From JAHBVH01 sp034432375 (GTDB taxonomy: Bacteria > Chloroflexota > Anaerolineae > Caldilineales > Caldilineaceae), in contig DAOUCA010000207.1 of NCBI GenBank assembly GCA_034432375.1, positions 1 through 64,000 on the forward strand: 64,000 bases of DNA, given 5' to 3'. Positions 17,930-25,771 of the stretch are shown here, in pieces. Below the pieces are notes generated by a model that ran no database searches, had not been told where the DNA came from, and saw only the letters and a program-made list of their open reading frames with translations. Made by a program: the position numbers and the translations under genes. The first letter of the stretch is position 1. Each line of letters starts with the position of its first letter.

Positions 17930-19735
17930 ATGGCGCCACTGATCCAGCTTCAAAACGTCAGCCACACCTATCATGCCGAGCAGGAACGCCCCGTCCACGC
18001 CCTGCGCAACCTCAATCTCACCATTCAGCAAGGCGAATATATTGTCATCCTGGGCCACAATGGCTCGGGCAAATCGACCTTGGCCAAACATCTCAATGGT
18101 CTGCTTGTACCGACGAGTGGTGACGTGTTGGTCAGGGCGTGGAATACGAAGGAGACGCACAATTTACGCGCGATCCGCTCGACCGTAGGGATGGTCTTCC
18201 AGACGCCGGACAACCAGATCGTGGCGACCATTGTCGAAGAAGATGTGGCCTTTGGCCCTGAGAATTTGGGGCTGCCCCGTAAGGAAATGGTACAACGGGT
18301 CAACTGGGCACTGGAGCAGGTCGGTATGAGTGCGTTTCGCCACCGCGCGCCCCACTTGCTCTCAGGCGGGCAGAAACAACGGGTCTGTATTGCCGGGGTG
18401 CTGGCGATGCAACCGGCAGTGCTCGTACTCGATGAATCGACTGCCATGCTCGACCCAATGGGGCGCCAGGAGGTATTGGCCGTAGCCCACCGGCTTAACC
18501 GTGAAGAGGGCACTACGGTTGTGGCGATCACCCACTTTATGCATGAGGCGATTGACGCCGATCGCATTGTTGTCATGGCCGAAGGCGAGATTGTACTCGA
18601 AGCTGCCCCGCGCGCACTCTTCCGCCAGGTAGCGCGTCTGCGCGAACTCCACCTCGATATTCCACCGGTAACCGAAATTGCGCTTGCCCTCCACACGCAA
18701 ATTCCCGATTTTCCTACCGATATCCTCTCTGTCACAGAATTGGTTGACGCCGTAGCTCGTTCTGCATCGAGCCAGGAGAGAGTGGCGACTGGAGAGGCAG
18801 TACACGCAACACGCAATACGCAACACGCAACACGTCCCCCTCTCATCACGATGCAGCACCTCGTCCACGACTACATGCGCGGCACCCCTCTGCAAGTGCG
18901 GGCATTGCATGGCGTGGAGATGGAAATTCGACAGGGCGAAATTGTCGGCGTAATTGGCCACACGGGGTCGGGCAAGTCGACGGCGATCCAGCACATGAAC
19001 GCGCTGCTGCGGCCACATGGGGGCAAGGTAGTCGTTCTCGGCCATGATCTCGCAAAGCGCAATCTTGACGTGCGGGAGTTGCGGCGGCGGGTTGGTCTCG
19101 TCTTCCAATTTCCCGAGGCACAACTCTTTGAGCGCTACGTCGGTGATGATATTGCTTATGGTCCGCGCAACCTCAAATTGGGACGGGAAGAGATCCGGGA
19201 GCGCGTGCGACGGGCAATGGAGGCGGTTGGCTTGGGCTTCGATGAGTTCAAAGATCGGATGACCTTTTCGCTTAGTGGCGGCCAAATGCGGCGGGTGGCG
19301 CTGGCGGGGGTGTTGGCGCTGGAGCCGGAGATTCTGGTGCTCGATGAACCGACAGCGGGGCTGGATCCGGAAGGCCGTGAGCAGTTGATGGCGCACATTC
19401 TCGCGCTGCACAAAAAGGGCACGACGCTCGTCATCATTTCCCACGATATGGATGAATTAGCCAAGATCTGTGACAGACTTTATGTGCTGGCCGATGGACG
19501 GACCGTCTTAGAAGGTCCGCCTGGTGCGATTTTTGCCGAAGAAGAAACGCTGCGCTCGTTGGGCCTCGATGTTCCGATAGCGACGCAGATTTTTGCCAAT
19601 TTGGCTCGGCAAGGGGTGGTGACGGCGGTAGATGGCGATGCTGAGCAACCGAGCATCTACACAACCGCACAGGCCATCGCAGCGCTGACCCTGCTCTTGC
19701 AACCCGCCAAAAGTAAACAGAACGAGGTGCGCTAG
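17930..19735 (+). CDS. Fused EcfA-EcfA' ATPase of an ECF transporter
   Basis: This 601-residue protein joins two energy-coupling-factor ATPases in one chain. The first has Walker A GHNGSGKS at 42-49, LSGGQKQRV near 144 and LDESTAMLDP near 167, where Ser replaces Pro as is normal in EcfA. The second has GHTGSGKS near 343, LSGGQMRRV near 448 and LDEPTAGLDP near 471. Together they power vitamin or metal uptake with EcfT (next gene, overlapping by one base) and an S component. The linker holds VHATRNTQHATRP near 290-302, which is translated from ACGCAAC heptamers like the intergenic repeats at 13347 and 15029. The start at 17930 fits the family; no strong ribosome site is seen. Confidence 0.94.
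   Translation: MAPLIQLQNVSHTYHAEQERPVHALRNLNLTIQQGEYIVILGHNGSGKSTLAKHLNGLLVPTSGDVLVRAWNTKETHNLRAIRSTVGMVFQTPDNQIVATIVEEDVAFGPENLGLPRKEMVQRVNWALEQVGMSAFRHRAPHLLSGGQKQRVCIAGVLAMQPAVLVLDESTAMLDPMGRQEVLAVAHRLNREEGTTVVAITHFMHEAIDADRIVVMAEGEIVLEAAPRALFRQVARLRELHLDIPPVTEIALALHTQIPDFPTDILSVTELVDAVARSASSQERVATGEAVHATRNTQHATRPPLITMQHLVHDYMRGTPLQVRALHGVEMEIRQGEIVGVIGHTGSGKSTAIQHMNALLRPHGGKVVVLGHDLAKRNLDVRELRRRVGLVFQFPEAQLFERYVGDDIAYGPRNLKLGREEIRERVRRAMEAVGLGFDEFKDRMTFSLSGGQMRRVALAGVLALEPEILVLDEPTAGLDPEGREQLMAHILALHKKGTTLVIISHDMDELAKICDRLYVLADGRTVLEGPPGAIFAEEETLRSLGLDVPIATQIFANLARQGVVTAVDGDAEQPSIYTTAQAIAALTLLLQPAKSKQNEVR
18797..18840. repeat. In-frame heptamer repeat inside the ECF ATPase gene
   Basis: ACGCAAC, ACGCAAT, ACGCAAC and ACGCAAC follow each other here, ending in ACGTCCC. 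They are the reverse-strand form of the CGTGATG/CGTTGCG-type repeats in nearby gaps. The repeat lies between the two ATPase domains and adds about 13 codons without breaking the frame. Confidence 0.75.
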
Positions 19736-20613
19736 TGGAAGAGTTTGATCTGCTGCGCAATGTGACCATTGGGCAATATATCCCCACGGGATCGGTCGTC
19801 CACCGCCTCGACCCGCGGGCAAAAATCTTGGCCGCCACCTTTCTAATCCTGGCGATTTCGTTTAACACGTCGATCATCGCCAACCTGATCTTCTTGCTGG
19901 TGACCTTGGCGCTGGCGAAGCTCTCACGCATTGAATTTCGCTATATCCTGCGTGGGCTGCTACTCGGCCTGCCGATTCTCATCTTCATCTTTGTTATGCA
20001 ATTTCTCTTTCTGGGTGGTGTGGAGCCAGCGGGCAAGATCTATTGGGAATGGAGCTGGTTTCGCTTGACGCGCAATGGATTGCAGACGATGACGATCAGT
20101 CTGATTCGTATTATCTCGTTCATTTTTCTCACAAGCCTCGTCACCATGACCGCCACCACCACCGAGCTCAACCACGGGGTCGAGCGCATTCTGCAGCCGT
20201 TCCGCCGCTTTGGGATACCGGCGCATGAATTGGCGCTGATCCTTACCATTGCGCTGCGCTTTGTGCCCACCCTGGCCGAAGAGGCGGAACGCATCTTGAA
20301 AGCACAGGCAAGCCGTGGGGCCGATGTCAGTCAACGGCGCATTTGGCGACCAGATAAAGCGGCAAAGGCCTATCTACCGCTGATTGTGCCGCTCTTTCTT
20401 GGGGCCTTTCGCCGGGCCGAAGATCTCGTCTATGCGATGGAGGCCCGCTGTTATGTGAGCGGTGAAGGGCGCACCCAATTTGTGGTGTTCCAGAGCAGTT
20501 GGAGCGATTATGCCGTCGTCATTGTGGCCTTTCTCTTTATGTTGCTCATGGCCTTTTATCCTTGGCCCGCGCTGAAAGAGATTGCGGCTGGCTTGGGGTG
20601 GAACGGGTGGTGA
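19735..20613 (+). CDS. ecfT: ECF transporter transmembrane protein EcfT
   Basis: This 292-residue membrane protein of the CbiQ/EcfT family begins at GTG, sharing its G with the stop codon of the ATPase gene. PTGSVVHRLDPRAKILAATF near residues 18-37 is the typical EcfT N-terminus. AQASRGADVSQ near 195 and MEARCYV near 238 are the coupling-helix motifs (A-R-G and E-A-R) that contact the ATPases. Four or more hydrophobic helices are visible. It links the ATPase pair to interchangeable S components; one candidate lies at 24224. Confidence 0.94.
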   Translation: MEEFDLLRNVTIGQYIPTGSVVHRLDPRAKILAATFLILAISFNTSIIANLIFLLVTLALAKLSRIEFRYILRGLLLGLPILIFIFVMQFLFLGGVEPAGKIYWEWSWFRLTRNGLQTMTISLIRIISFIFLTSLVTMTATTTELNHGVERILQPFRRFGIPAHELALILTIALRFVPTLAEEAERILKAQASRGADVSQRRIWRPDKAAKAYLPLIVPLFLGAFRRAEDLVYAMEARCYVSGEGRTQFVVFQSSWSDYAVVIVAFLFMLLMAFYPWPALKEIAAGLGWNGW

Positions 20614-20652
20614 GAAGGTGAGGCAATAAAGCGCAGAATTCGTCTACAACTA

Positions 20653-20681
20653 TTGACAAAGAGGATGAAATGAGATAAATT
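20653..20681 (+). promoter_or_regulatory. Promoter of the toxin-antitoxin pair
   Basis: TTGACA at 20653-20658 is a perfect -35. TAAATT at 20676-20681 is an acceptable -10 with a 17-base spacer. The palindrome TGTAGGTCCTACA at 20687-20699 follows directly, placed to block transcription, and GGAGG at 20715-20719 serves the GTG start at 20725. Confidence 0.65.
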
Positions 20682-20686
20682 AAACC

Positions 20687-20699
20687 TGTAGGTCCTACA
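20687..20699. promoter_or_regulatory. Candidate operator for antitoxin autoregulation
   Basis: TGTAGGTCCTACA has two perfect 6-base arms around a central T. It overlaps the expected transcription start, between the -10 box and the ribosome site of the antitoxin gene. Phd/YefM-type antitoxins repress their own operons through short palindromes, so this is a natural binding site. Confidence 0.55.
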
Positions 20700-20724
20700 A
20701 GTTTGATAGAACCTGGAGGTTTTT

Positions 20725-21372
20725 GTGACAAAAATACGCATTGGCGCAGAACAATTTCGCCGACAACTGACTGATTTACTCAATCGCACAAGCTATGGGC
20801 AAGAGCATATCATCGTCGAACGCCACGGTACCCCACTGGCAGTGTTGATCCCTTATGAACTCTATGAAGCCCTCGCAGCGGCTGGGATCCCAGAAAAGTT
20901 GGCTGCAGTTGAAGTGGATGATAGCGGGGAAATTTCCGATGTTACCGCAGCGCTCGATGCCATTCTAGAACGCGCATCTGTCACCTATCCAACCCAAGCA
21001 ACGCAAAGCAGCGCAACACCCCCTGTCGTCCGTGAAGTTGCCGAAGGATATCTGACACCAGACCAAATGGCGACAACGATCATGAACAACACGCTCACAC
21101 TTGAAGAGGCCGCCATGTACTTGAAATTACCCAGCGAAACGGTTGCCGAACAGGCAGCACAAGGGTTGTTGCCAGGGCGCAGGATCAATCAGAGCTGGCG
21201 CTTTCTACGCACGGCCATTGATCAGTGGCTGCGCAACCGCAATGGCCGGCAGATCTTGTTGGAACAGGCAGGGGTCTTTGCCGACGATGATTCACTCGCC
21301 GCCCTGCGCGAACAAATCTATGCGGAACGCGGGCGTCCTGAAGTGGATGCAGAGGCCATCAACACGCGCTAG
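20725..21372 (+). CDS. Phd/YefM-like antitoxin fused to an excisionase-type HTH
   Basis: This 215-residue protein starts at GTG after a strong GGAGG. The N-terminus (about 1-50: KIRIGAEQFRRQLTDLLNR, IIVERHGTPLAVLIPYELYE) matches Phd/YefM antitoxins, which fold over and block a partner toxin. Residues about 115-170 (LTLEEAAMYLKLPSETVAEQ, GLLPGRRINQSWRFLRTAID, QWLRN) match the excisionase/MerR-like DNA-binding domain. The tail is charged and probably meets the toxin. Most Phd proteins are about 80 residues, so the added HTH is unusual. A PIN-domain gene follows after 84 bases. Confidence 0.75.
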   Translation: MTKIRIGAEQFRRQLTDLLNRTSYGQEHIIVERHGTPLAVLIPYELYEALAAAGIPEKLAAVEVDDSGEISDVTAALDAILERASVTYPTQATQSSATPPVVREVAEGYLTPDQMATTIMNNTLTLEEAAMYLKLPSETVAEQAAQGLLPGRRINQSWRFLRTAIDQWLRNRNGRQILLEQAGVFADDDSLAALREQIYAERGRPEVDAEAINTR

Positions 21373-21456
21373 CATGAGCAAGCGTTGTAGAGAGTCGGCA
21401 CTGTTCCGTAAAATCACAACACGCTTATCACTTTCAAGCCAACCGTACGATATGCC

Positions 21457-21876
21457 ATGTACCTGCTCGATACAGACACTCTCACCCACATTTATGCCGG
21501 CCACGAACGGGTAACCGCACGGCTGCAACGGTTGCAAAGCGCGGCCGTTGGAACCACGATCATCAACAAGGTGGAAATTTTGCGCGGTCGCATTGAAGCC
21601 GTGCGGAAAGCAGCCGATGGGGCGCAGCTATTACAGGCACAAACGCACTTTGTCCAAAGTGAAACCTTGTTGGAAGAGTTGCCCATCCTCTTCTTCGATG
21701 CCAAAGCCTGTGAGATCTTTGATATGTTGCGCTGCTCACCCAGTATGCGCAAAATTGGTCACGCCGACCTAATGATCGCTAGCCTGGCCCTGGCCCATCG
21801 GGCCATCCTGGTGACGCGCAACTCAGGTCATTTTACCCCCATTCCCCGATTGCAAGTTGAAAATTGGGTGGATTAG
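21457..21876 (+). CDS. PIN-domain (VapC-like) ribonuclease toxin
   Basis: This 139-residue protein has the four acidic positions of PIN nucleases: Asp5 and Asp7 in MYLLDTDTLT, Glu40 in INKVEILRGR, Asp104 in IGHADLMIASLAL, and a polar residue in LVTRNSGHF at 118-126. VapC toxins cut tRNA or rRNA when their antitoxin is lost. It sits downstream of the Phd/HTH-type antitoxin and is probably its partner. The 84-base gap between them is larger than usual. The target RNA cannot be told from sequence. Confidence 0.85.
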   Translation: MYLLDTDTLTHIYAGHERVTARLQRLQSAAVGTTIINKVEILRGRIEAVRKAADGAQLLQAQTHFVQSETLLEELPILFFDAKACEIFDMLRCSPSMRKIGHADLMIASLALAHRAILVTRNSGHFTPIPRLQVENWVD

Positions 21877-21986
21877 GCCGTTGAGATGAACAGTAGGTAA
21901 GGTTTTCTACTGACGCCCTGTCTTCTGGCTTACTCGCTATTCTCATGTGATTGACCAAATTACCCCCTCCCAACCAAGGAAGCCCT

Positions 21987-23216
21987 GTGATCTCGCCACT
22001 TGAAGAGCAAGTTTTAGCGCACATCGACGATGCACAACTCATTCAGTGGGTGCAGGCGGTGACGCGCATCCCTAGCGTCTGGCGACCGGAACAGGGCGAA
22101 GGGGAAGAAGCAGCGGCGCGCTGGGTGGAAGCGCGCTGCCGCGAAATGGGGCTGGAGACCCACTTTGAGGTAGTTGCACCGGGGCGGCCGAATGTGATTG
22201 CGTTGCATCGCATGGGCAACGGGCTGACGCTCATGTTCGAAGGGCACACAGACGTTGTGACCGAAGGGGATCCCGCGGCATGGACCGATCCACCCTTTAG
22301 CGCCACCATACGCGATGGGCGAATTTATGGGCGTGGGGCCAATGACATGAAGGCCGGCGTGGTCTGCGCGCTGGTTGCGACCAAAGCGATTGTCGCGAGT
22401 GGTGTCAAGCTCAACGGCACAATTTTGCTTGGGATCGTCTGTGATGAAGAAGGAGCCATGATCGGCATCAAAGAGTTTGTGGCGCGCGGGTGGGCCGATC
22501 AGGTTGAGGCGGCGATCATTTGTGAGCCGGAAGAGAATCATCTGTGCACATGCCAGAAGGGTGTTATGTGGCTGCACGTGGTGATTCATGGTGAAATGGC
22601 ACACGGGGCCATGCCGCTGACCGGTGTCAACAGCGCCTACCCGATGGCGCGCTTTCTCACGCAGGTTGAACAGCTAGAAGCGCAGGAGATTGCTATCCAT
22701 GGGTGCCATGACCAGTTGGGCCAGCCAAGCATTACGCCGACAGTTTTGGCATCACCCGTCCGTGGGCAAGGCGAGCCACAGAACAATGTCATGCCCGGTG
22801 CCACTGAAGTGCTACTCGACTGCCGGTTGATCCCCAGCCAAAATCCTGAGGCGCTGGCCGTCGCCGTCAAAGCATCTTTGGCACAAGTCGTAGCGACTGA
22901 TCAACGATTACGGTGTACCTTTGACATTTTAGAAATCCGCCACCCCACAGAGACCGACCCCAGCCATCCCGTCGTCACCACACTGGCCGCGGCCTATCAA
23001 GACTTAACCGGCCAACCGCCCATCTACGGCGGCGTGCCCGGCTCGACTGATGGGACGATCCTCAACGCGCGCAAAGGCATTCCGATAGTCACTTGTGGTC
23101 CGGGTGATATCCAGATTCCACACCACATTGACGAGTGGGTGAGCATGGAAGAGATCAAAATCGCGGCGCGGATGTATGTGCTGGCCGCGATGCGATATTT
23201 GGGGGTACAGCCATGA
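21987..23216 (+). CDS. M20-family peptidase/deacylase (ArgE/DapE type)
   Basis: This 409-residue protein has the metal-binding motifs of M20 enzymes: FEGHTDVV with His87 and Asp89, GRGANDMKAG with Asp120, and CDEEGAMIG with the catalytic and metal-bridging Glu pair at 154-155. A lid domain (LHVVIHGEMAHGAMP) interrupts the catalytic core. These enzymes release acyl groups or small peptides from amino-acid derivatives. GTG at 21987 is chosen because CCAAGGA lies six bases upstream; a TTG at 21951 extends the frame but lacks a ribosome site. Its stop overlaps the start of the P1 peptidase gene, indicating one transcript with the next genes. Confidence 0.92.
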   Translation: MISPLEEQVLAHIDDAQLIQWVQAVTRIPSVWRPEQGEGEEAAARWVEARCREMGLETHFEVVAPGRPNVIALHRMGNGLTLMFEGHTDVVTEGDPAAWTDPPFSATIRDGRIYGRGANDMKAGVVCALVATKAIVASGVKLNGTILLGIVCDEEGAMIGIKEFVARGWADQVEAAIICEPEENHLCTCQKGVMWLHVVIHGEMAHGAMPLTGVNSAYPMARFLTQVEQLEAQEIAIHGCHDQLGQPSITPTVLASPVRGQGEPQNNVMPGATEVLLDCRLIPSQNPEALAVAVKASLAQVVATDQRLRCTFDILEIRHPTETDPSHPVVTTLAAAYQDLTGQPPIYGGVPGSTDGTILNARKGIPIVTCGPGDIQIPHHIDEWVSMEEIKIAARMYVLAAMRYLGVQP

Positions 23217-24178
23217 ACAACACATTAACCGCAATCCCCCGCATTCAAGTCGGCCATTGGACCAATCTCCAGGCAGCGACCGGTTGCACCGTCATTCTCT
23301 GTCCAGAGGGTGCAGTGGCCGGGGTCGATGTGCGCGGTGGTGCCCCTGGTACACGCGAGACGGATCTGCTCAACCCCACCTGTATGGTCGACAAGGTTCA
23401 TGCAATTTACCTGGGGGGTGGCAGCGCCTTTGGCTTGGCGGGGGCCGACGGTGTCATGCGTTGGCTGGAAGAGCGCGGACACGGCTTTGATGTGATGGTT
23501 GCCAGAGTGCCCATTGTGCCGGGGGCGATCTTGTTTGATCTGGCATTGGGCGATGCAAAAATCCGCCCAGACGCCGCGGCCGGCTATGCCGCTTGTGCAG
23601 CGGCGAGCAGTGCGCCAGTACCCGAGGGCAATGTTGGCGCGGCGACCGGGGCAACCGTGGGTAAGATCCTCGGTTTTCCCAACGCCATGAAGGGAGGAGT
23701 GGGCAGCGCTTGCCGACGAATTGACAACAAGTTCATTGCGGCATTGGTGGCGGTGAATGCAGCAGGCGATATAATCGATCCGCAGACGGGGCAGATTGTT
23801 GCCGGTGCGCGCAACCCCACGGGGGGAGGGTTTGCCAATAGCAGTGCGATCCTGGCCCAGACGTTGCAGCGCAGTCCGCAGAGTTGGGGCCAACGGACAA
23901 ACACAACCTTGGGTGTGGTGGCCACCAATATTGCGCTCAACCCGATGGGGGTAACAAAGGTGGCACAAATGGCGCACGATGGGCTGGCGCGCTCAATTCG
24001 GCCAGTGCACACGTTGATGGATGGGGATATTGTTTTTGCGCTCTCCTTGGGGGAGGAGACGGGCGATGCCAGCTTGGTCGGTGCGGTGGCGGCTGAGGTG
24101 TTGGCGGAGGCAGTGGTACGGGCCGTGCAGGCAGCGGAAACGCTATTTGGCGTACCGGCGGTACGGGATTGGGCTTGA
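23213..24178 (+). CDS. P1-family peptidase (DmpA-like)
   Basis: This 321-residue protein belongs to the P1 family of Ntn-type aminopeptidases/esterases. It shows RIQVGHWTNLQAATGCTVIL at the start, VDVRGGAPGTRETDLL, HAIYLGGGSAFGLAGADGV, GNVGAATGATVGK and GGVGSACR. In DmpA the chain cleaves itself before a Ser in a Gly-Gly-Ser-type site, and GGVGSA is the candidate here. Such enzymes cut N-terminal residues from short or beta/D-amino acid peptides. Its ATG overlaps the M20 stop codon (ATGA), so the two are translated together. An ECF S component follows 45 bases later. Confidence 0.9.
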   Translation: MNNTLTAIPRIQVGHWTNLQAATGCTVILCPEGAVAGVDVRGGAPGTRETDLLNPTCMVDKVHAIYLGGGSAFGLAGADGVMRWLEERGHGFDVMVARVPIVPGAILFDLALGDAKIRPDAAAGYAACAAASSAPVPEGNVGAATGATVGKILGFPNAMKGGVGSACRRIDNKFIAALVAVNAAGDIIDPQTGQIVAGARNPTGGGFANSSAILAQTLQRSPQSWGQRTNTTLGVVATNIALNPMGVTKVAQMAHDGLARSIRPVHTLMDGDIVFALSLGEETGDASLVGAVAAEVLAEAVVRAVQAAETLFGVPAVRDWA

Positions 24179-24223
24179 GCGTTTCAGTGGAGATTTATAG
24201 ATATTAAATAGGGGGATCAGGTT

Positions 24224-24778
24224 ATGCAGAGCAGATCGAGCGGAAATGGACTATCGGTACGACGGATTGCCATGACAGGGATTTTAGCAGCGATTGCTAT
24301 TTTCTTGGGTGCGACACGGTTGGGCTTTATTCCAGTGCCCAATCTGTCGGGCAATGCAACGATTATGCATGTACCGGCCATTATCGGCGGAATTCTTGAA
24401 GGGCCACTTGTTGGGTTGCTGGTCGGTGGCATCTTTGGCCTTTATAGTTTTCTACAGGCAACGGCACCGCTCTTCAAAGATCCACTGGTCGCGATTCTGC
24501 CACGTTTGTTGATTGGGGTCACGGCCTATTACGCCTATGCCTCCTTCCGCCGCCAAAATGAGATTGTGGCATTGGGGTTGGCCGCGGTTGTCGGCACGTT
24601 AACCAATACCGTGCTTGTCATCGGCATGGCGATTGTGCGTGGTTACTTAACAACGGAAGTGGTGGTGGCGATTATTCCCCAGGCGATCGCAGAGATCGTG
24701 ATTGCGGTAATTATTACGGTGGCCGTGGTGGCGGCGTGGAAACAGATCGACAGCGGGCGCGGAGGGTCATCAATATGA
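24224..24778 (+). CDS. ECF transporter substrate-binding (S) component
   Basis: This 184-residue membrane protein has six hydrophobic segments and the small-subunit features of ECF S components. It shows RRIAMTGILAAIAIFLGATR near 13-32, ATIMHVPAIIGGILEGPLVG near 46-65 and LPRLLIGVTAYYAYASF. The Ala-rich first helix is the site where S components dock to EcfT. The vitamin or cofactor it binds cannot be told. It is apart from the A-A'-T genes by about 3.6 kb but on the same strand. It overlaps the GNAT gene by four bases and follows two peptidase genes. Confidence 0.88.
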   Translation: MQSRSSGNGLSVRRIAMTGILAAIAIFLGATRLGFIPVPNLSGNATIMHVPAIIGGILEGPLVGLLVGGIFGLYSFLQATAPLFKDPLVAILPRLLIGVTAYYAYASFRRQNEIVALGLAAVVGTLTNTVLVIGMAIVRGYLTTEVVVAIIPQAIAEIVIAVIITVAVVAAWKQIDSGRGGSSI

Positions 24779-25335
24779 GTGCGCAACAACTTCGCATGGT
24801 CTGGCCCAAAAGTAAACTCGAGCAACCACCATCGATCACCGTTGCCGAAGGCTACCGGCTGCGTACCTATCACCCTGGCGATGAACCCGATTTTTTTCAC
24901 GTGATGAGCCTGGCCGGCTTTGAACGGTGGGATATGGAGACGCTACTGCCTTGGCTTAACAAGATCGTGCCGGAAGGCTGGTTTCTGGTCGAAGATGAAG
25001 GCAGTGGACGGCTGGTGGCAACAGCGATGGCCGTGCATAACCCAAACTCATATTACCCCTTTGGCGGCGAATTGGGCTGGGTCGCGGCGCATCCCGATCA
25101 TGCTGGCCACGGCTTGGGCATGAGCGTCTGCGCATCCGTGGTCGCGCGCCTGCTCAAAGGTGGCTATACGAATATTTATCTCAGCACCGATGACGAACGC
25201 TATCCCGCGATCAAAACTTATCTCAAATTGGGCTTTCGGCCGCTACTGGTTACTGCCGACATGACGGCGCGTTGGGAGGCGATTTGCAACCGTCTGGCGT
25301 GGACTTTTACGCCGGAGGAGTGGCGGGTCTTGTAA
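24775..25335 (+). CDS. GNAT-family N-acetyltransferase
   Basis: This 186-residue protein has an acetyl-CoA fold: FHVMSLAGFERW, GWFLVEDEGSGRLVATAMAV, LGWVAAHPDHAGHGLGMSVC as the beta4-alpha3 CoA loop (HAGHGLG replaces the usual R/Q-x-x-G-x-G/A) and NIYLSTDDERYPAIKTYLKL as the final helix. The target amine is unknown. The ATG at 24775 overlaps the S-component stop codon and GGAGGG lies upstream, so it closes the M20-P1-S-GNAT operon. Confidence 0.85.
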   Translation: MSAQQLRMVWPKSKLEQPPSITVAEGYRLRTYHPGDEPDFFHVMSLAGFERWDMETLLPWLNKIVPEGWFLVEDEGSGRLVATAMAVHNPNSYYPFGGELGWVAAHPDHAGHGLGMSVCASVVARLLKGGYTNIYLSTDDERYPAIKTYLKLGFRPLLVTADMTARWEAICNRLAWTFTPEEWRVL

Positions 25336-25377
25336 GAGCTCTTACCTCGTATCTTCCGGGCATCAGCAATACCATGC

Positions 25378-25529
25378 TCCTATTGGCGAATTCGAAATTG
25401 AGCGGGCCCTGAGCCTGTCAAGGGGGTGCGGCTCGGGCTTCGACAGGCTCGGGCTTCGATAGGCTCGGGCTTCGACAGGCTCGGGCTTCGACAGGCTCAG
25501 CCTACGCCTACGGAAATTCGCCAATAGGA
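25378..25529. repeat. MITE-like element with 15-base inverted ends
   Basis: TCCTATTGGCGAATT at 25378-25392 and AATTCGCCAATAGGA at 25515-25529 are exact inverted ends. Inside are four copies of a CTTCGACAGGCTCGGG-type unit and an inner pair (CCTGAGCCTGTC against GACAGGCTCAG). No coding sequence is present. It occupies most of the 25336-25771 gap before pckA. Related GACAGGCTCAG units occur at 35709, 39930, 60897 and 63176. Confidence 0.8.
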
Positions 25530-25771
25530 TTTTACAATCTCCCAGCCAACTGACCAGGAAATTGACTAGCCGTTGGCCAGCCCCAAAACTCTCCCCGTTT
25601 CCGGTCCGAACCGCTTCTTTCCCACCTATACTGCAAAGCGTACGCTAACGGATAGCAGACTAAGGCTATCAACCAGCGCAATCTATAGCGCCATTCGCAG
25701 AGGATAACCGTCAATGCGGTCGCCATGCTAAGCGTATTGAGAGAAGTTTTTGGTTAGTAAAGGGAGAGAAA

